Assembly (NCBI RefSeq): GCF_001514265.1
Contig: NZ_KQ949007.1
Span: forward strand, 26,434 to 90,433
Source: Streptomyces resistomycificus
GTDB taxonomy: Bacteria; Actinomycetota; Actinomycetes; Streptomycetales; Streptomycetaceae
Length of the DNA: 64,000 bases
Direction of reading: 5' to 3'
Translations under genes and position numbers: made by a program
Shown here: positions 26,019 through 34,857 of the stretch, one piece after another
How the letters are laid out: the number at the start of each line of letters is the position of its first letter
How positions within the stretch are numbered: the stretch's first letter is position 1
Notes under the pieces: model-generated
Database searches by the model: none
Told to the model about the DNA's origin: nothing
What the model saw: the letters and a program-made list of their open reading frames with translations, nothing else

Positions 26019-26525
26019 GTGGCGATGGAGGCCGGCCCTCGCGACACCGCACAAGGCACCGAGCCCCTCACCGCTGAGAGCGGTGAAACGGAGCAGGACG
26101 GCGACCGTCTGAGCCCCGACGGGCCCGAGGAGCACGGCGGTGTGACCGCCGACGGCCCCGAGCCCGACGAGATGTTCCCGGGTGGCCCGGAGGTCGAGGT
26201 CGAGCTGCGCCCGCAGCGCCGGATGCGCATCTGGCAGCTCGCCCCCATCGTCAGCCTGGCCGCGGTCGGCTCCCTGATGTTCGCCTTCCCGCTGGCCTTC
26301 GACTTCGGCGACAGTGGTGCCGTGATCGCCATGCTGGGGCTGCTCATCTGCTCCTGCGCGGCCGGCTGGGGCATGATGGCCGCTCGTCGCGTTGGTTACA
26401 CGTGGCCCGGACTGCCCCAGCGGGGCTCCGGACGCCGCCCCGACTGGCGGGTCGTGATCGCCTACGTCGTCGTGGTGGCCGCGGTCGTCGTACTGGCCGT
26501 GTGGCGCGTCGCTCGCCTGCGCTGA
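26019..26525 (+). CDS. Hypothetical membrane protein
   Basis: About 168 residues from GTG 26019, which has GGGAGG a few bases upstream; GTG 25995 is a longer alternative. The first 75 residues are acidic and hydrophilic. Three hydrophobic helices follow: LAPIVSLAAVGSLMFAFPLAF, VIAMLGLLICSCAAGWGMMAA and VVIAYVVVVAAVVVLAVW. It lies between miaA and dapF in the same orientation. No functional motif is visible. Confidence 0.75.
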   Translation: MAMEAGPRDTAQGTEPLTAESGETEQDGDRLSPDGPEEHGGVTADGPEPDEMFPGGPEVEVELRPQRRMRIWQLAPIVSLAAVGSLMFAFPLAFDFGDSGAVIAMLGLLICSCAAGWGMMAARRVGYTWPGLPQRGSGRRPDWRVVIAYVVVVAAVVVLAVWRVARLR

Positions 26526-26603
26526 CGCCGCCCCGGGGGCCCTCGGCCGGACCGTCCTCCACGCGCGCGTGGGGATGTCGGAGCCACCCCGTACGATCGA
26601 GGA

Positions 26604-27473
26604 ATGAGCACGCGGATCGCCTTCCTCAAGGGTCACGGCACCGAGAACGACTTCGTGATCGTCCCCGACCCCGAGAACGCCATGGACCTGTCCCCGGCCG
26701 CGGTCGTCGCCCTGTGCGACCGCCGGGCGGGCGTCGGCGGTGACGGCCTGCTGCACGTGGTGCGGTCCGCGGCACACCCCGAGGCCAAGGACCTGGCGGC
26801 CGAGGCGGAGTGGTTCATGGACTACCGCAACGGCGACGGCTCGATCGCGGAGATGTGCGGCAACGGCGTGCGGGTCTTCGCGCGCTACCTCCAGCACGCC
26901 GGGTACGCCGGTGAGGGCGACCTCGCGATCGCCACACGCGGGGGAGTGAAGACCGTGCACCTCGCCAAGAACGGCGAGATCACCGTCGGCATGGGCAAGG
27001 CGCGGCTCCCCGAAGGGGACGTCACGGTCAGTGTCGGCGAACGCAGCTGGCCCGCGCGCAACGTGAACATGGGCAACCCGCACGCCGTCGCCTTCGTTGA
27101 CGACCTCGAGCACGCGGGCGACCTGTTCTCCCCGCCCCCCTTCAGCCCGGCCACCGCCTATCCGGACGGGGTGAACGTCGAGTTCGTCGTCGACCGCGGT
27201 CCCCGGCACGTCGCCCTGCGGGTGCACGAGCGCGGCTCCGGCGAGACCCGCTCCTGCGGCACGGGCGCGTGCGCCGTCGCCGTGGCCACAGCCCGCCGCG
27301 ACGGCGCCGACCCGGCCGTGACCGGGACTCCGGCGACGTACACCGTCGACGTGCCCGGCGGCACCCTGGTGATCACCGAGCGGCCCGACGGTGAGATCGA
27401 GATGACCGGACCCGCGGTGATCGTCGCCGAGGGTGAGATCGACGCGGACTGGCTGGAAAGCTCCCTTCGCTGA
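26604..27473 (+). CDS. dapF: Diaminopimelate epimerase
   Basis: A 289-residue PLP-independent epimerase converting LL- to meso-diaminopimelate for lysine (and, in this genus, cell wall precursor supply). The two catalytic cysteines are C85 in MCGNGVR and C218 in SCGTGACAVAV. Other family motifs are KGHGTENDFVI, RRAGVGGDGLL, YRNGDGS, NMGNPHAVAF, and GVNVEFV. The start ATG 26604 is standard. Confidence 0.97.
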   Translation: MSTRIAFLKGHGTENDFVIVPDPENAMDLSPAAVVALCDRRAGVGGDGLLHVVRSAAHPEAKDLAAEAEWFMDYRNGDGSIAEMCGNGVRVFARYLQHAGYAGEGDLAIATRGGVKTVHLAKNGEITVGMGKARLPEGDVTVSVGERSWPARNVNMGNPHAVAFVDDLEHAGDLFSPPPFSPATAYPDGVNVEFVVDRGPRHVALRVHERGSGETRSCGTGACAVAVATARRDGADPAVTGTPATYTVDVPGGTLVITERPDGEIEMTGPAVIVAEGEIDADWLESSLR

Positions 27474-27681
27474 CGCGTCGCGGGCACGAGACGCGAAACC
27501 GTAAACCTGCGAAGCATCGCTCTAATGGGTGATCCTTTTCACGCTCGGCGAGAGGCGGTCAGCCGCACGTGGTGGGCTCGGTAGCATCAAGCACCGGCCC
27601 GGACGGGGGATTGATGCCATCCCCCGAGCCGTGTCCGCCCTGGGGCACCCCGTCCGCCGGTCCACGCAGCCGGAGGTGCCC

Positions 27682-29922
27682 ATGAGTGCGGAGGCCACGA
27701 ATCCCGCGAGCCCAGGCCCGGTGACCTCAGGCCCGGTGCTGCCGACGGTCCCCCGCAGGAAGGCCCGCCCCCGGATCGACCTGCGCCGCCTCGGCCGCGC
27801 CGCGTTGCTCGGCCCCACCGCCCGTGACCGGCTGCCCGACGCCATCGGCCACGTGGTCGACGCCCACCGCGCGCATCACCCCGACGCCGACCTCGAACAG
27901 CTGCGCCGTGCCTACGTCCTGGCGGAGTCCTCGCACCGCGGACAGATGCGCAAGAGCGGTGAGCCGTACATCACCCACCCGCTCGCCGTGACCCTGATCC
28001 TCGCCGAACTCGGCGCCGAGACAACGACCCTGACGGCCTCTCTGCTCCACGACACCGTCGAGGACACGGACGTGACGCTGGATCAGGTCCGTGAGCAGTT
28101 CGGCGAGGAGGTGCGCTTCCTCGTCGACGGCGTCACCAAACTGGAGAAGGTCGACTACGGCGCCGCCGCCGAGCCCGAGACCTTCCGCAAGATGCTCGTC
28201 GCCACCGGCAACGACGTCCGGGTGATGTCGATCAAACTCGCCGACCGGCTGCACAACATGCGCACCCTCGGCGTGATGCGCCCCGAGAAACAGGCCCGCA
28301 TCGCCAAGGTCACCCGGGACGTCCTCATCCCGCTCGCCGAACGGCTCGGCGTCCAGGCGCTCAAGACCGAGCTGGAGGACCTGGTCTTCGCCATCCTCCA
28401 CCCCGAGGAGTACGCCCACACCCGCCAGTTGATCGTCGACAACGCCTCACGCGCGGACGACCCGCTCGCCGAGACGGCCGACGCGATGCGCACGGTCCTG
28501 CGGGACGCCGGCATCCCGGCCGAAGTCCTCATCCGGCCACGGCACTTCGTCTCCGTACACCGGGTGGCCCGCAAACGCGGCCGCCTGCGCGGCGCCGACT
28601 TCGGCCGCCTGCTGGTCCTGGTGAACGAGGACGCCGACTGCTACGGCGTACTCGGCGAACTGCACACCTGTATGACGCCCGTCGTCTCGGAGTTCAAGGA
28701 CTTCATCGCCGTCCCCAAGTTCAACCTCTACCAGTCCCTGCACACGGCGTTGGCCCGTCCGGACGGCCAGGTCACCGAAGTCCTCATCCGCACCCACCAG
28801 ATGCACAAGGTCGCCGAGGCCGGAGTCGTCGCCCTGGGCAATCCCTACGCCTCTCCCTCCGAGGAGCACAGCACGACGGTCGACGGTGAGCGCATCGACC
28901 CGACCCGGCCCGGCTGGCTCTCCCGCCTCCTCGACTGGCAGGAGGCCGCGTCCGACCCCGACACCTTCTGGTCCACCCTGCGCGAGGACCTCGCGCAGGA
29001 CCGCGAGATCACCGTCTTCCGCCCCGACGGCGGCACCCTGGGCCTGCCCGAGGGCGCGACCTGCGTGGACGCCGCGTACGCGCAGTACGGCGAGGACGCG
29101 CACGCGTGCTTCGGCGCCCGCGTCAACGGCCGCCTGGCGACCCTGAGCACGGTTCTGCGCGACGGCGACACCGTTCAGCTGCTCATGGGACAGGATCCCG
29201 CCTCCGAGCCCTCCAGGGAGTGGCTGGAGCACGCGCACACGCCGGCCGCCCGGATCGCCATCCAACGATGGCTCTCGACGCATCCGACGCCCGCCGAGGC
29301 GCAGGACGAGGGAGCGGTTGCCCCCTTCCAGTGCACCGAGGTGCCGTCCCGGGACGGCACCACCGGGGACTCGGCCGAGGCAGCCGTCGGCGACTTCGAA
29401 GACCCCGCCGCCCGGCCCGCCGAACGCTGCACGGGCGCGAACCCCTCGGCTCCCCGCCCCACCGGCCGTCCGGTCGCCGCGAACGCCGTCGTCGACCAGC
29501 CCGGCGCGAGCGTGCGACTCGCGGGTTGCTGCACGCCCGTACCGCCCGACGAGGTGATCGGCTTCCCCGTCCGCGGCGGAGCCGTGACAGTCCACCGGGT
29601 GGAGTGCGCGGCGGTGGAGCGCATGCGGAACGCGGACCGCGCGGAGGTCGGCGTGCGCTGGGGGGACACCAGCGGCTGCCGGGTCACGCTGTTCGCCGAA
29701 TCGTTCGGCCGTCCGCATCTGCTCGCCGACCTGACGGAGGCGATGGCCTCGGAGGGCGCCGAGATCGTCTCCGCGACCGTCGAGCCCCCGAGCCAGCAGC
29801 GCGTCCGCCACACCTACACGGTCGAACTGCCCGACGCGGCACACCTGCCCGCCCTGATGCGGGCGATGCGGAACGTGCCGGGCGTGTACGACGTCAGCCG
29901 GGCCCAGACGCCGGGCGGGTGA
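27682..29922 (+). CDS. rshA: RelA/SpoT homologue RshA, (p)ppGpp synthetase/hydrolase family
   Basis: A 746-residue stringent-response enzyme from ATG 27682 (GGAGGTG upstream). Order: HD hydrolase domain with SLLHDTVEDTDV (His 123) and HNMRTLG; synthetase region with KFNLYQSLHTALARPDGQVTEVLIRT; TGS-like segment near residue 450; zinc-finger-like stretch with LAGCCTPVPPDEVIGFPVRGGAVTVHRVEC; and a C-terminal ACT domain. The hydrolase motifs are intact, but the synthetase region departs from RelA: EFKD replaces RFKD and the preceding beta-strand lacks the conserved Arg. Streptomycetes also have a canonical RelA elsewhere; this gene is the second homologue by synteny. Confidence 0.9.
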   Translation: MSAEATNPASPGPVTSGPVLPTVPRRKARPRIDLRRLGRAALLGPTARDRLPDAIGHVVDAHRAHHPDADLEQLRRAYVLAESSHRGQMRKSGEPYITHPLAVTLILAELGAETTTLTASLLHDTVEDTDVTLDQVREQFGEEVRFLVDGVTKLEKVDYGAAAEPETFRKMLVATGNDVRVMSIKLADRLHNMRTLGVMRPEKQARIAKVTRDVLIPLAERLGVQALKTELEDLVFAILHPEEYAHTRQLIVDNASRADDPLAETADAMRTVLRDAGIPAEVLIRPRHFVSVHRVARKRGRLRGADFGRLLVLVNEDADCYGVLGELHTCMTPVVSEFKDFIAVPKFNLYQSLHTALARPDGQVTEVLIRTHQMHKVAEAGVVALGNPYASPSEEHSTTVDGERIDPTRPGWLSRLLDWQEAASDPDTFWSTLREDLAQDREITVFRPDGGTLGLPEGATCVDAAYAQYGEDAHACFGARVNGRLATLSTVLRDGDTVQLLMGQDPASEPSREWLEHAHTPAARIAIQRWLSTHPTPAEAQDEGAVAPFQCTEVPSRDGTTGDSAEAAVGDFEDPAARPAERCTGANPSAPRPTGRPVAANAVVDQPGASVRLAGCCTPVPPDEVIGFPVRGGAVTVHRVECAAVERMRNADRAEVGVRWGDTSGCRVTLFAESFGRPHLLADLTEAMASEGAEIVSATVEPPSQQRVRHTYTVELPDAAHLPALMRAMRNVPGVYDVSRAQTPGG

Positions 29923-30146
29923 CACGGCCTCCAGCAGGCTGAAACCGGCGGCAGGAACGAGACCCTACCGGGGCGATGCACGCGCGCGTGCCTCTGCACG
30001 GGTGCCGATGCGAGCGCGCGCAAGGCGCGGCGTTCGAAGGAGCGCGGTCGGTCGTGCCCTCCCGTCGCCCAGCCCGACCTACTCGTTCGGGTGGGCCGGT
30101 CGCGCGCCGTCGCCGTACGGCACGTCCGCGCTGGTAGCCGTGGTCC

Positions 30147-31640
30147 ATGCTCACCCCCCGCACCCCGGCTTCCCCAGCCCGCACCAAAGCCGCCCGCCGT
30201 CTCTGGGCGACCGCGCTCCTCGCCTCCGCCGTCTGCCTGGTCGCCGCGAGCGCTCCCGCCACCCCGCTGGGTGTCGGCGACCGCCTCTTCCCGTACCTGG
30301 GCAACCCCGGATACGACGTGGCGTCGTACGACCTCTCGTTCACCTATCCGGGCACCAACAGCAAGCCCCTCCAGGCGGTCACCACGATCGACGCCTGGAC
30401 GACGGCCTCCCTCGACCACGTGAACCTCGACTTCGCACACGGCAAGGTCGAGTCGGTCGAGGTCGACGGTGAGGCGGCGGCCTTCAGCAGCGCGGGTGAG
30501 GACTTGGTGGTGACGCCCGAGGAGTCGCTGCCCGAAGGGAGCTGGACGCGGGTCACCGTCCGGCACACCAGCGATCCGGTCTCCGCCGAGGACCGGGACG
30601 GCGGCTGGGTGCGGACCGCGGACGGCCTCGCCATGGCCAACCAGGCCGACGCCGCCCACCTGGTGTTCCCGTGCAACGACCACCCCTCGGACAAGGCCAT
30701 GTTCACCATCCGGGTCACCGCGCCCGAGGGGTACACGGCCGTCGCCAACGGTCTGCCGACCGGCGTGGACCGGGCGGGCCGGGCGACGACCTGGACCTAC
30801 CGGACCCAGCACCCCATGGCCACCGAACTCACCCAGGTGTCGATCGGCCGCTCCACGGTGCTGCGCCGCAGCGGCCCGCACGGACTGCCCGTTCGGGACG
30901 TCGTACCCACCAAGGACCGTGAGCGGCTGGAGCCGTGGCTGGCGAAGACGCCCGACCAGATCGTCTGGATGGAGGAGAAGGTCGGGCCGTACCCCTTCGA
31001 GGCCTACGGGCTCCTGATGGCCGAGGCCGACACCGGCTTCGAACTGGAGACACAGACCCTCTCGCTCTTCGAGAGGGACCTGTTCACCGAACCCGCCTAC
31101 CCGAAGTGGTACGTCGAGTCGATCATGGTGCACGAGCTGGCCCACCAGTGGTTCGGCGACAGCGTCAGCCCCCGCACCTGGTCCGACCTGTGGCTGAACG
31201 AGGGACACGCCACCTGGTACGAGGCCCTGTACGCGGAGGAGAAGGCGAACCGCCCCATGGAGGACCGGATGAAGGCCGCCTACGGCGCCTCCGACCGCTG
31301 GCGTGCGGCCGGCGGACCGCCCGCCGCACCCAAGGCACCCAAGCCCGGCCAGAAGATCAGCATCTTCCGGCCGAACGTGTACGACGGCGCCGCGCTTGCC
31401 CTGTACGCCCTGCGCCAGGAGATCGGCCGTCCCGCCTTCGAGCGCCTGCAGAAGGCGTGGGTGAGCCGCCACCGCGACGGCGTCGCCACCACCGCGGACT
31501 TCGTCGAGCTCGCCGAGGAGGTCTCCGGCCGCGAGCTGGGCGGGTTCTTCGAGGGCTGGCTCTACGGCGAGAAGACGCCGCCGATGCCCGGCCACCCGGA
31601 CTGGAAGTCGGCCGCACCCGCGCAGACCGCCGCCGAATAA
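30147..31640 (+). CDS. Secreted M1-family zinc metallopeptidase
   Basis: A 497-residue exported aminopeptidase-like enzyme. The N-terminal signal peptide (KAARRLWATALLASAVCLVAASAPA) is followed by a beta-sandwich domain beginning PYLGNPGYDVASYDLSFTYPG. The catalytic zinc site is HELAH (H329, E330, H333) with E352 in NEGH. The C-terminal helical domain of M1 peptidases is shortened, as in related actinobacterial members. GAMEN, the substrate-binding motif of classical M1 enzymes, is replaced by FELETQTLS. It is monocistronic. Confidence 0.9.
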   Translation: MLTPRTPASPARTKAARRLWATALLASAVCLVAASAPATPLGVGDRLFPYLGNPGYDVASYDLSFTYPGTNSKPLQAVTTIDAWTTASLDHVNLDFAHGKVESVEVDGEAAAFSSAGEDLVVTPEESLPEGSWTRVTVRHTSDPVSAEDRDGGWVRTADGLAMANQADAAHLVFPCNDHPSDKAMFTIRVTAPEGYTAVANGLPTGVDRAGRATTWTYRTQHPMATELTQVSIGRSTVLRRSGPHGLPVRDVVPTKDRERLEPWLAKTPDQIVWMEEKVGPYPFEAYGLLMAEADTGFELETQTLSLFERDLFTEPAYPKWYVESIMVHELAHQWFGDSVSPRTWSDLWLNEGHATWYEALYAEEKANRPMEDRMKAAYGASDRWRAAGGPPAAPKAPKPGQKISIFRPNVYDGAALALYALRQEIGRPAFERLQKAWVSRHRDGVATTADFVELAEEVSGRELGGFFEGWLYGEKTPPMPGHPDWKSAAPAQTAAE

Positions 31641-31808
31641 CACGGTGACGAGACGGGCCGTGCCGTGCGACCATCTTCAGGTCGGCGCGGCACGGGGCAC
31701 GGGAATCTCCCCGAGTGCTCGTGCGTTGTGAACAGTGACGGGACGGCTCGGCAATCCGCTTCCGCACTGTCGCCGCCCCATCGGAATCCCCAACGACGTA
31801 AGGATCCA

Positions 31809-33302
31809 ATGACCTCCTCTTCATCTTCTTCCCAGGACACACAGCGCCTCGCGCATGGTTACGCCGAAGGTCTTCGGGCCGATGCCCTGATGGAAGAGGA
31901 CGTCGCCTGGAGCCACGAGATCGACGGAGAACGGGACGGCGACCAGTTCGACCGCTCCGAGCGTGCGGCCCTGCGCCGCGTCGCGGGCCTCTCCACCGAA
32001 CTCGAGGACGTCACCGAGGTCGAGTACCGACAGCTCCGTCTGGAGCGGGTCGTACTCGTCGGAGTCTGGACCTCGGGGACCGTGCAGGACGCGGACAACT
32101 CCCTCGCCGAGCTCGCCGCCCTCGCGGAGACCGCGGGTGCGCTCGTGCTCGACGGCGTGACCCAGCGCCGCGACAAGCCCGACGCGGCCACCTACATCGG
32201 CTCCGGCAAGGCCGACGAGCTGCGTGACATCGTGCTCGAAACGGGCGCCGACACCGTCATCTGCGACGGTGAGCTCAGCCCGGGCCAGCTCATCCACCTC
32301 GAAGACGTCGTCAAGGTCAAGGTCATCGACCGTACGGCCCTGATCCTCGACATCTTCGCCCAGCACGCCAAGTCCCGAGAGGGCAAGGCACAGGTCGCAC
32401 TCGCGCAGATGCAGTACATGCTGCCGAGGCTGCGAGGCTGGGGTCAGTCGCTGTCCCGTCAGATGGGCGGCGGCAAGGGCGGCGGCCTGGCCACCCGTGG
32501 TCCCGGTGAGACCAAGATCGAGACGGACCGGCGTCGGATCCGCGAGAAGATGGCGAAGATGCGCCGGGAGATCGCGGACATGAAGACCGGCCGCGAGATC
32601 AAGCGCCAGGAGCGCAAGCGCAACAAGGTGCCCTCGGTCGCCATCGCGGGCTACACCAACGCCGGCAAGTCCTCGCTGCTCAACCGTCTCACGGGCGCGG
32701 GAGTGCTGGTCGAGAACGCCCTGTTCGCGACCCTGGACCCGACCGTCCGCCGGGCCGAGACCCCGAGCGGCCGGCTGTACACGCTGGCTGACACCGTCGG
32801 TTTCGTCCGGCACCTGCCGCACCACCTGGTCGAGGCGTTCCGCTCCACCATGGAGGAGGTCGGCGAGTCCGACCTGATCCTGCACGTGGTGGACGGCTCG
32901 CACCCGAACCCGGAGGAGCAGCTGGCCGCCGTGCGCGAGGTGATCAGGGACGTCGGCGCCACCGGCGTGCCCGAGATCGTCGTGATCAACAAGGCCGACG
33001 CGGCGGACCCGCTGACGCTTCAGCGGCTCATGCGGATCGAGAAGCGCTCCATCGCGGTCTCGGCCCGCACCGGCCAGAACATCGACGAACTGCTCGCGCT
33101 GATCGACAACGAGCTGCCGCGGCCGTCCGTCGAGGTGGAGGCGCTCGTGCCGTACACGCACGGCAAGCTGGTCGCGCGCGCTCACGACGAGGGCGAGGTG
33201 ATCTCCGCGGAGCACACCCCGGAGGGCACCCTGCTGAAGGTGCGGGTCCACGAGGAACTGGCGGCGGACCTCGCGCCGTACGTGCCCGCTCCCGCGGTCT
33301 GA
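31809..33302 (+). CDS. hflX: Ribosome-associated GTPase HflX
   Basis: A 497-residue GTPase that splits stalled or idle ribosomes. The N-terminal HflX domain has DADNSLAELAALAETAGA and TYIGSGKADEL motifs, with the linker RLRGWGQSLSRQMGGGKGGGLATRGPGETKIETDRR. The G domain has G1 GYTNAGKSSL near residue 281, G3 DTVGFV and G4 NKAD. ATG 31809 has AAGGATC upstream and gives a normal length. It ends in a triplicated 16-bp sequence that includes its stop codon. Confidence 0.95.
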   Translation: MTSSSSSSQDTQRLAHGYAEGLRADALMEEDVAWSHEIDGERDGDQFDRSERAALRRVAGLSTELEDVTEVEYRQLRLERVVLVGVWTSGTVQDADNSLAELAALAETAGALVLDGVTQRRDKPDAATYIGSGKADELRDIVLETGADTVICDGELSPGQLIHLEDVVKVKVIDRTALILDIFAQHAKSREGKAQVALAQMQYMLPRLRGWGQSLSRQMGGGKGGGLATRGPGETKIETDRRRIREKMAKMRREIADMKTGREIKRQERKRNKVPSVAIAGYTNAGKSSLLNRLTGAGVLVENALFATLDPTVRRAETPSGRLYTLADTVGFVRHLPHHLVEAFRSTMEEVGESDLILHVVDGSHPNPEEQLAAVREVIRDVGATGVPEIVVINKADAADPLTLQRLMRIEKRSIAVSARTGQNIDELLALIDNELPRPSVEVEALVPYTHGKLVARAHDEGEVISAEHTPEGTLLKVRVHEELAADLAPYVPAPAV

Positions 33303-33344
33303 TCCACAGCCGGTCTGATCCACGCCCGGTCTGATCCACGTCCG
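33297..33344. repeat. 16-bp tandem repeat spanning the hflX stop codon
   Basis: Three consecutive copies of GTCTGATCCACRNCCG at 33297-33312, 33313-33328 and 33329-33344. The first copy begins in the last hflX codon, and its TGA (33300-33302) is the hflX stop. Confidence 0.9.
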
Positions 33345-33359
33345 GTGCGATGTGCAGCG

Positions 33360-33396
33360 TGAAGCCCCGCCTCCTGTCACAGGGGGCGGGGCTTCA
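33360..33396. terminator. Strong bidirectional terminator between hflX and the convergent protease gene
   Basis: A 17-bp stem (TGAAGCCCCGCCTCCTG at 33360-33376 with CAGGGGGCGGGGCTTCA at 33380-33396, one T-G wobble) closed by a 3-nt loop. It ends 36 bp before the stop of the convergent protease gene. Confidence 0.85.
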
Positions 33397-33431
33397 GCGT
33401 GTCGGTGACAGTGCCGGTGTCGTCGGCGTTG

Positions 33432-34634
33432 TCACCGACCGCCGTACGTCTTGCTCATGTTCTCGTAGAGCGCCTCGGCGTCCTGGCCCAGCTGGGGGCC
33501 GGCGAGCCAGGTGTTGTCCGTCGGGCCGATCGAGGTGTTCGAGACCAGCTTGGTCCTGCCGTCCACCACGCGGAACCAGCCGCCGCCAGAGGAGCCGCCC
33601 GTCATGGTGCAGCCGATGCGGTACATCGTCGGCAGGCTCGTGCTGAGCGAGAACCGCCCCGGCCGGTCGAGGCACTTGAACATCTTGAGACCGTTGTACG
33701 GCGGGGCGGCCGGGTATCCCCAGGCGCCCATCGTGGCGACCTCGGTCGCGGACGGGGCGGAGAAGTCGACATCCAGTGCGCCGGTGGTCTCCTCCAGGGA
33801 CTTGGCGCCGGACTCCGGCTTCACATGCAGCACCGAGTAGTCGTACGCGGCACCCGTGCCGCCGGTCTCCGAACCGCCCTGGATCCAGCCGTTCGACGTC
33901 GACGCCCAGTCCACCCACCAGTTGCCGTAGGGCGCGACTTCAGCGGCGGACGCGTCGGCGAGCTGCGCCTCGGACTTGCCGAGGTCGTTGTACGCGGGGA
34001 CGAAGACGATGTTGCGGTACCAGCCTCCGTTGCCCCCGGCGTGCACGCAGTGGCCGGCCGTCCACACGAGGTTGGACCTGCCCGGATGGTTCACGTCCTT
34101 GACGACGGTGCCGGAGCAGACTGCCGGGCCTTCCGGGGTGTCGAAGAAGACCTTGCCGACCGGGGCCGCGTTCTGGTGGTACGGCGTCTTCTCCGCCGTG
34201 GCCTCGACCGGCGCCGGCTCCGGGTCGCTGAGGCCCTGGTCGGCTGCGGCGTCCTTCGTCGAGAGGGTCTTGTTGGCCTCCTTGGCGGACTGCATCCGCT
34301 CGGGTTTCCACAGACCCTCGATCACCGGGTTGACGAAGTCCTTGGCGTCACTGAGCCACTTGTCCCTGTCCCAGTCCTTCCAGCCGCCGGCCGCCCAGTC
34401 GTCGACATCGATGCCGTGCTCCCTGAGCTTGTCGGCGACACCGGCGGGGATCTTGACCTTGCCCGGGGCGGTCCGGGAAGAGCCGGCGGCGGGCTTGTCG
34501 CCGGCGGTGTCCTCGTCCGAGCCGTTGCACGCGGTCGCGGTCAGGGCCAGGGCGCAGACGAGGCCGGTGACGGTGAGGAAATTGCGAGTGCGCCGCCCGT
34601 GGCGTGGTGCTGCGGGCGTACGTGTGGAACGCAT
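33432..34634 (-). CDS. Trypsin-like serine protease, putative lipoprotein
   Basis: A 400-residue exported protease. The signal peptide ends in a lipobox ALTATAC (Cys 36), so it is probably a membrane-anchored lipoprotein. An N-terminal domain of about 100 residues contains VADKLREHGIDVDDWAAGGW and KDFVNPVIEGLWKPERM. The protease domain has the triad His 195 in TAGHC, Asp in AYDYSVLH and Ser 349 in GGSSGGG. It is paralogous to the adjacent upstream gene (tandem duplication, same orientation). The substrate is unknown. Confidence 0.9.
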   Translation of the reverse strand: MRSTRTPAAPRHGRRTRNFLTVTGLVCALALTATACNGSDEDTAGDKPAAGSSRTAPGKVKIPAGVADKLREHGIDVDDWAAGGWKDWDRDKWLSDAKDFVNPVIEGLWKPERMQSAKEANKTLSTKDAAADQGLSDPEPAPVEATAEKTPYHQNAAPVGKVFFDTPEGPAVCSGTVVKDVNHPGRSNLVWTAGHCVHAGGNGGWYRNIVFVPAYNDLGKSEAQLADASAAEVAPYGNWWVDWASTSNGWIQGGSETGGTGAAYDYSVLHVKPESGAKSLEETTGALDVDFSAPSATEVATMGAWGYPAAPPYNGLKMFKCLDRPGRFSLSTSLPTMYRIGCTMTGGSSGGGWFRVVDGRTKLVSNTSIGPTDNTWLAGPQLGQDAEALYENMSKTYGGR

Positions 34635-34696
34635 GGTGCGGTAACCCCCGTGGGTACGTGCGCGGTGCGCGGCTCAGGCCGTGAATGTCATGGGCT

Positions 34697-34742
34697 TGTC
34701 GTCCGCTGGGGGTGACCCGGTGGATCTTCCCAGCGGACGACA
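34697..34742 (-). terminator. Hairpin between the tandem protease genes
   Basis: 14-bp perfect arms TGTCGTCCGCTGGG (34697-34710) and CCCAGCGGACGACA (34729-34742) with an 18-nt loop. It lies about 116 nt downstream of the stop of one protease gene and about 60 nt upstream of the other on the minus strand; either termination of the first or regulation of the second is possible. Confidence 0.55.
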
Positions 34743-34857
34743 CCCCACTATGCCCGTGCAGTTGGGGGTGAACGGCGGCGAGGCGGTGAAGGTTCCACGT
34801 CATGCCCACCGCGCCGCCGTTCGTCCCACCTCACCGCCGCTCGAGCTCAGCGACCGG

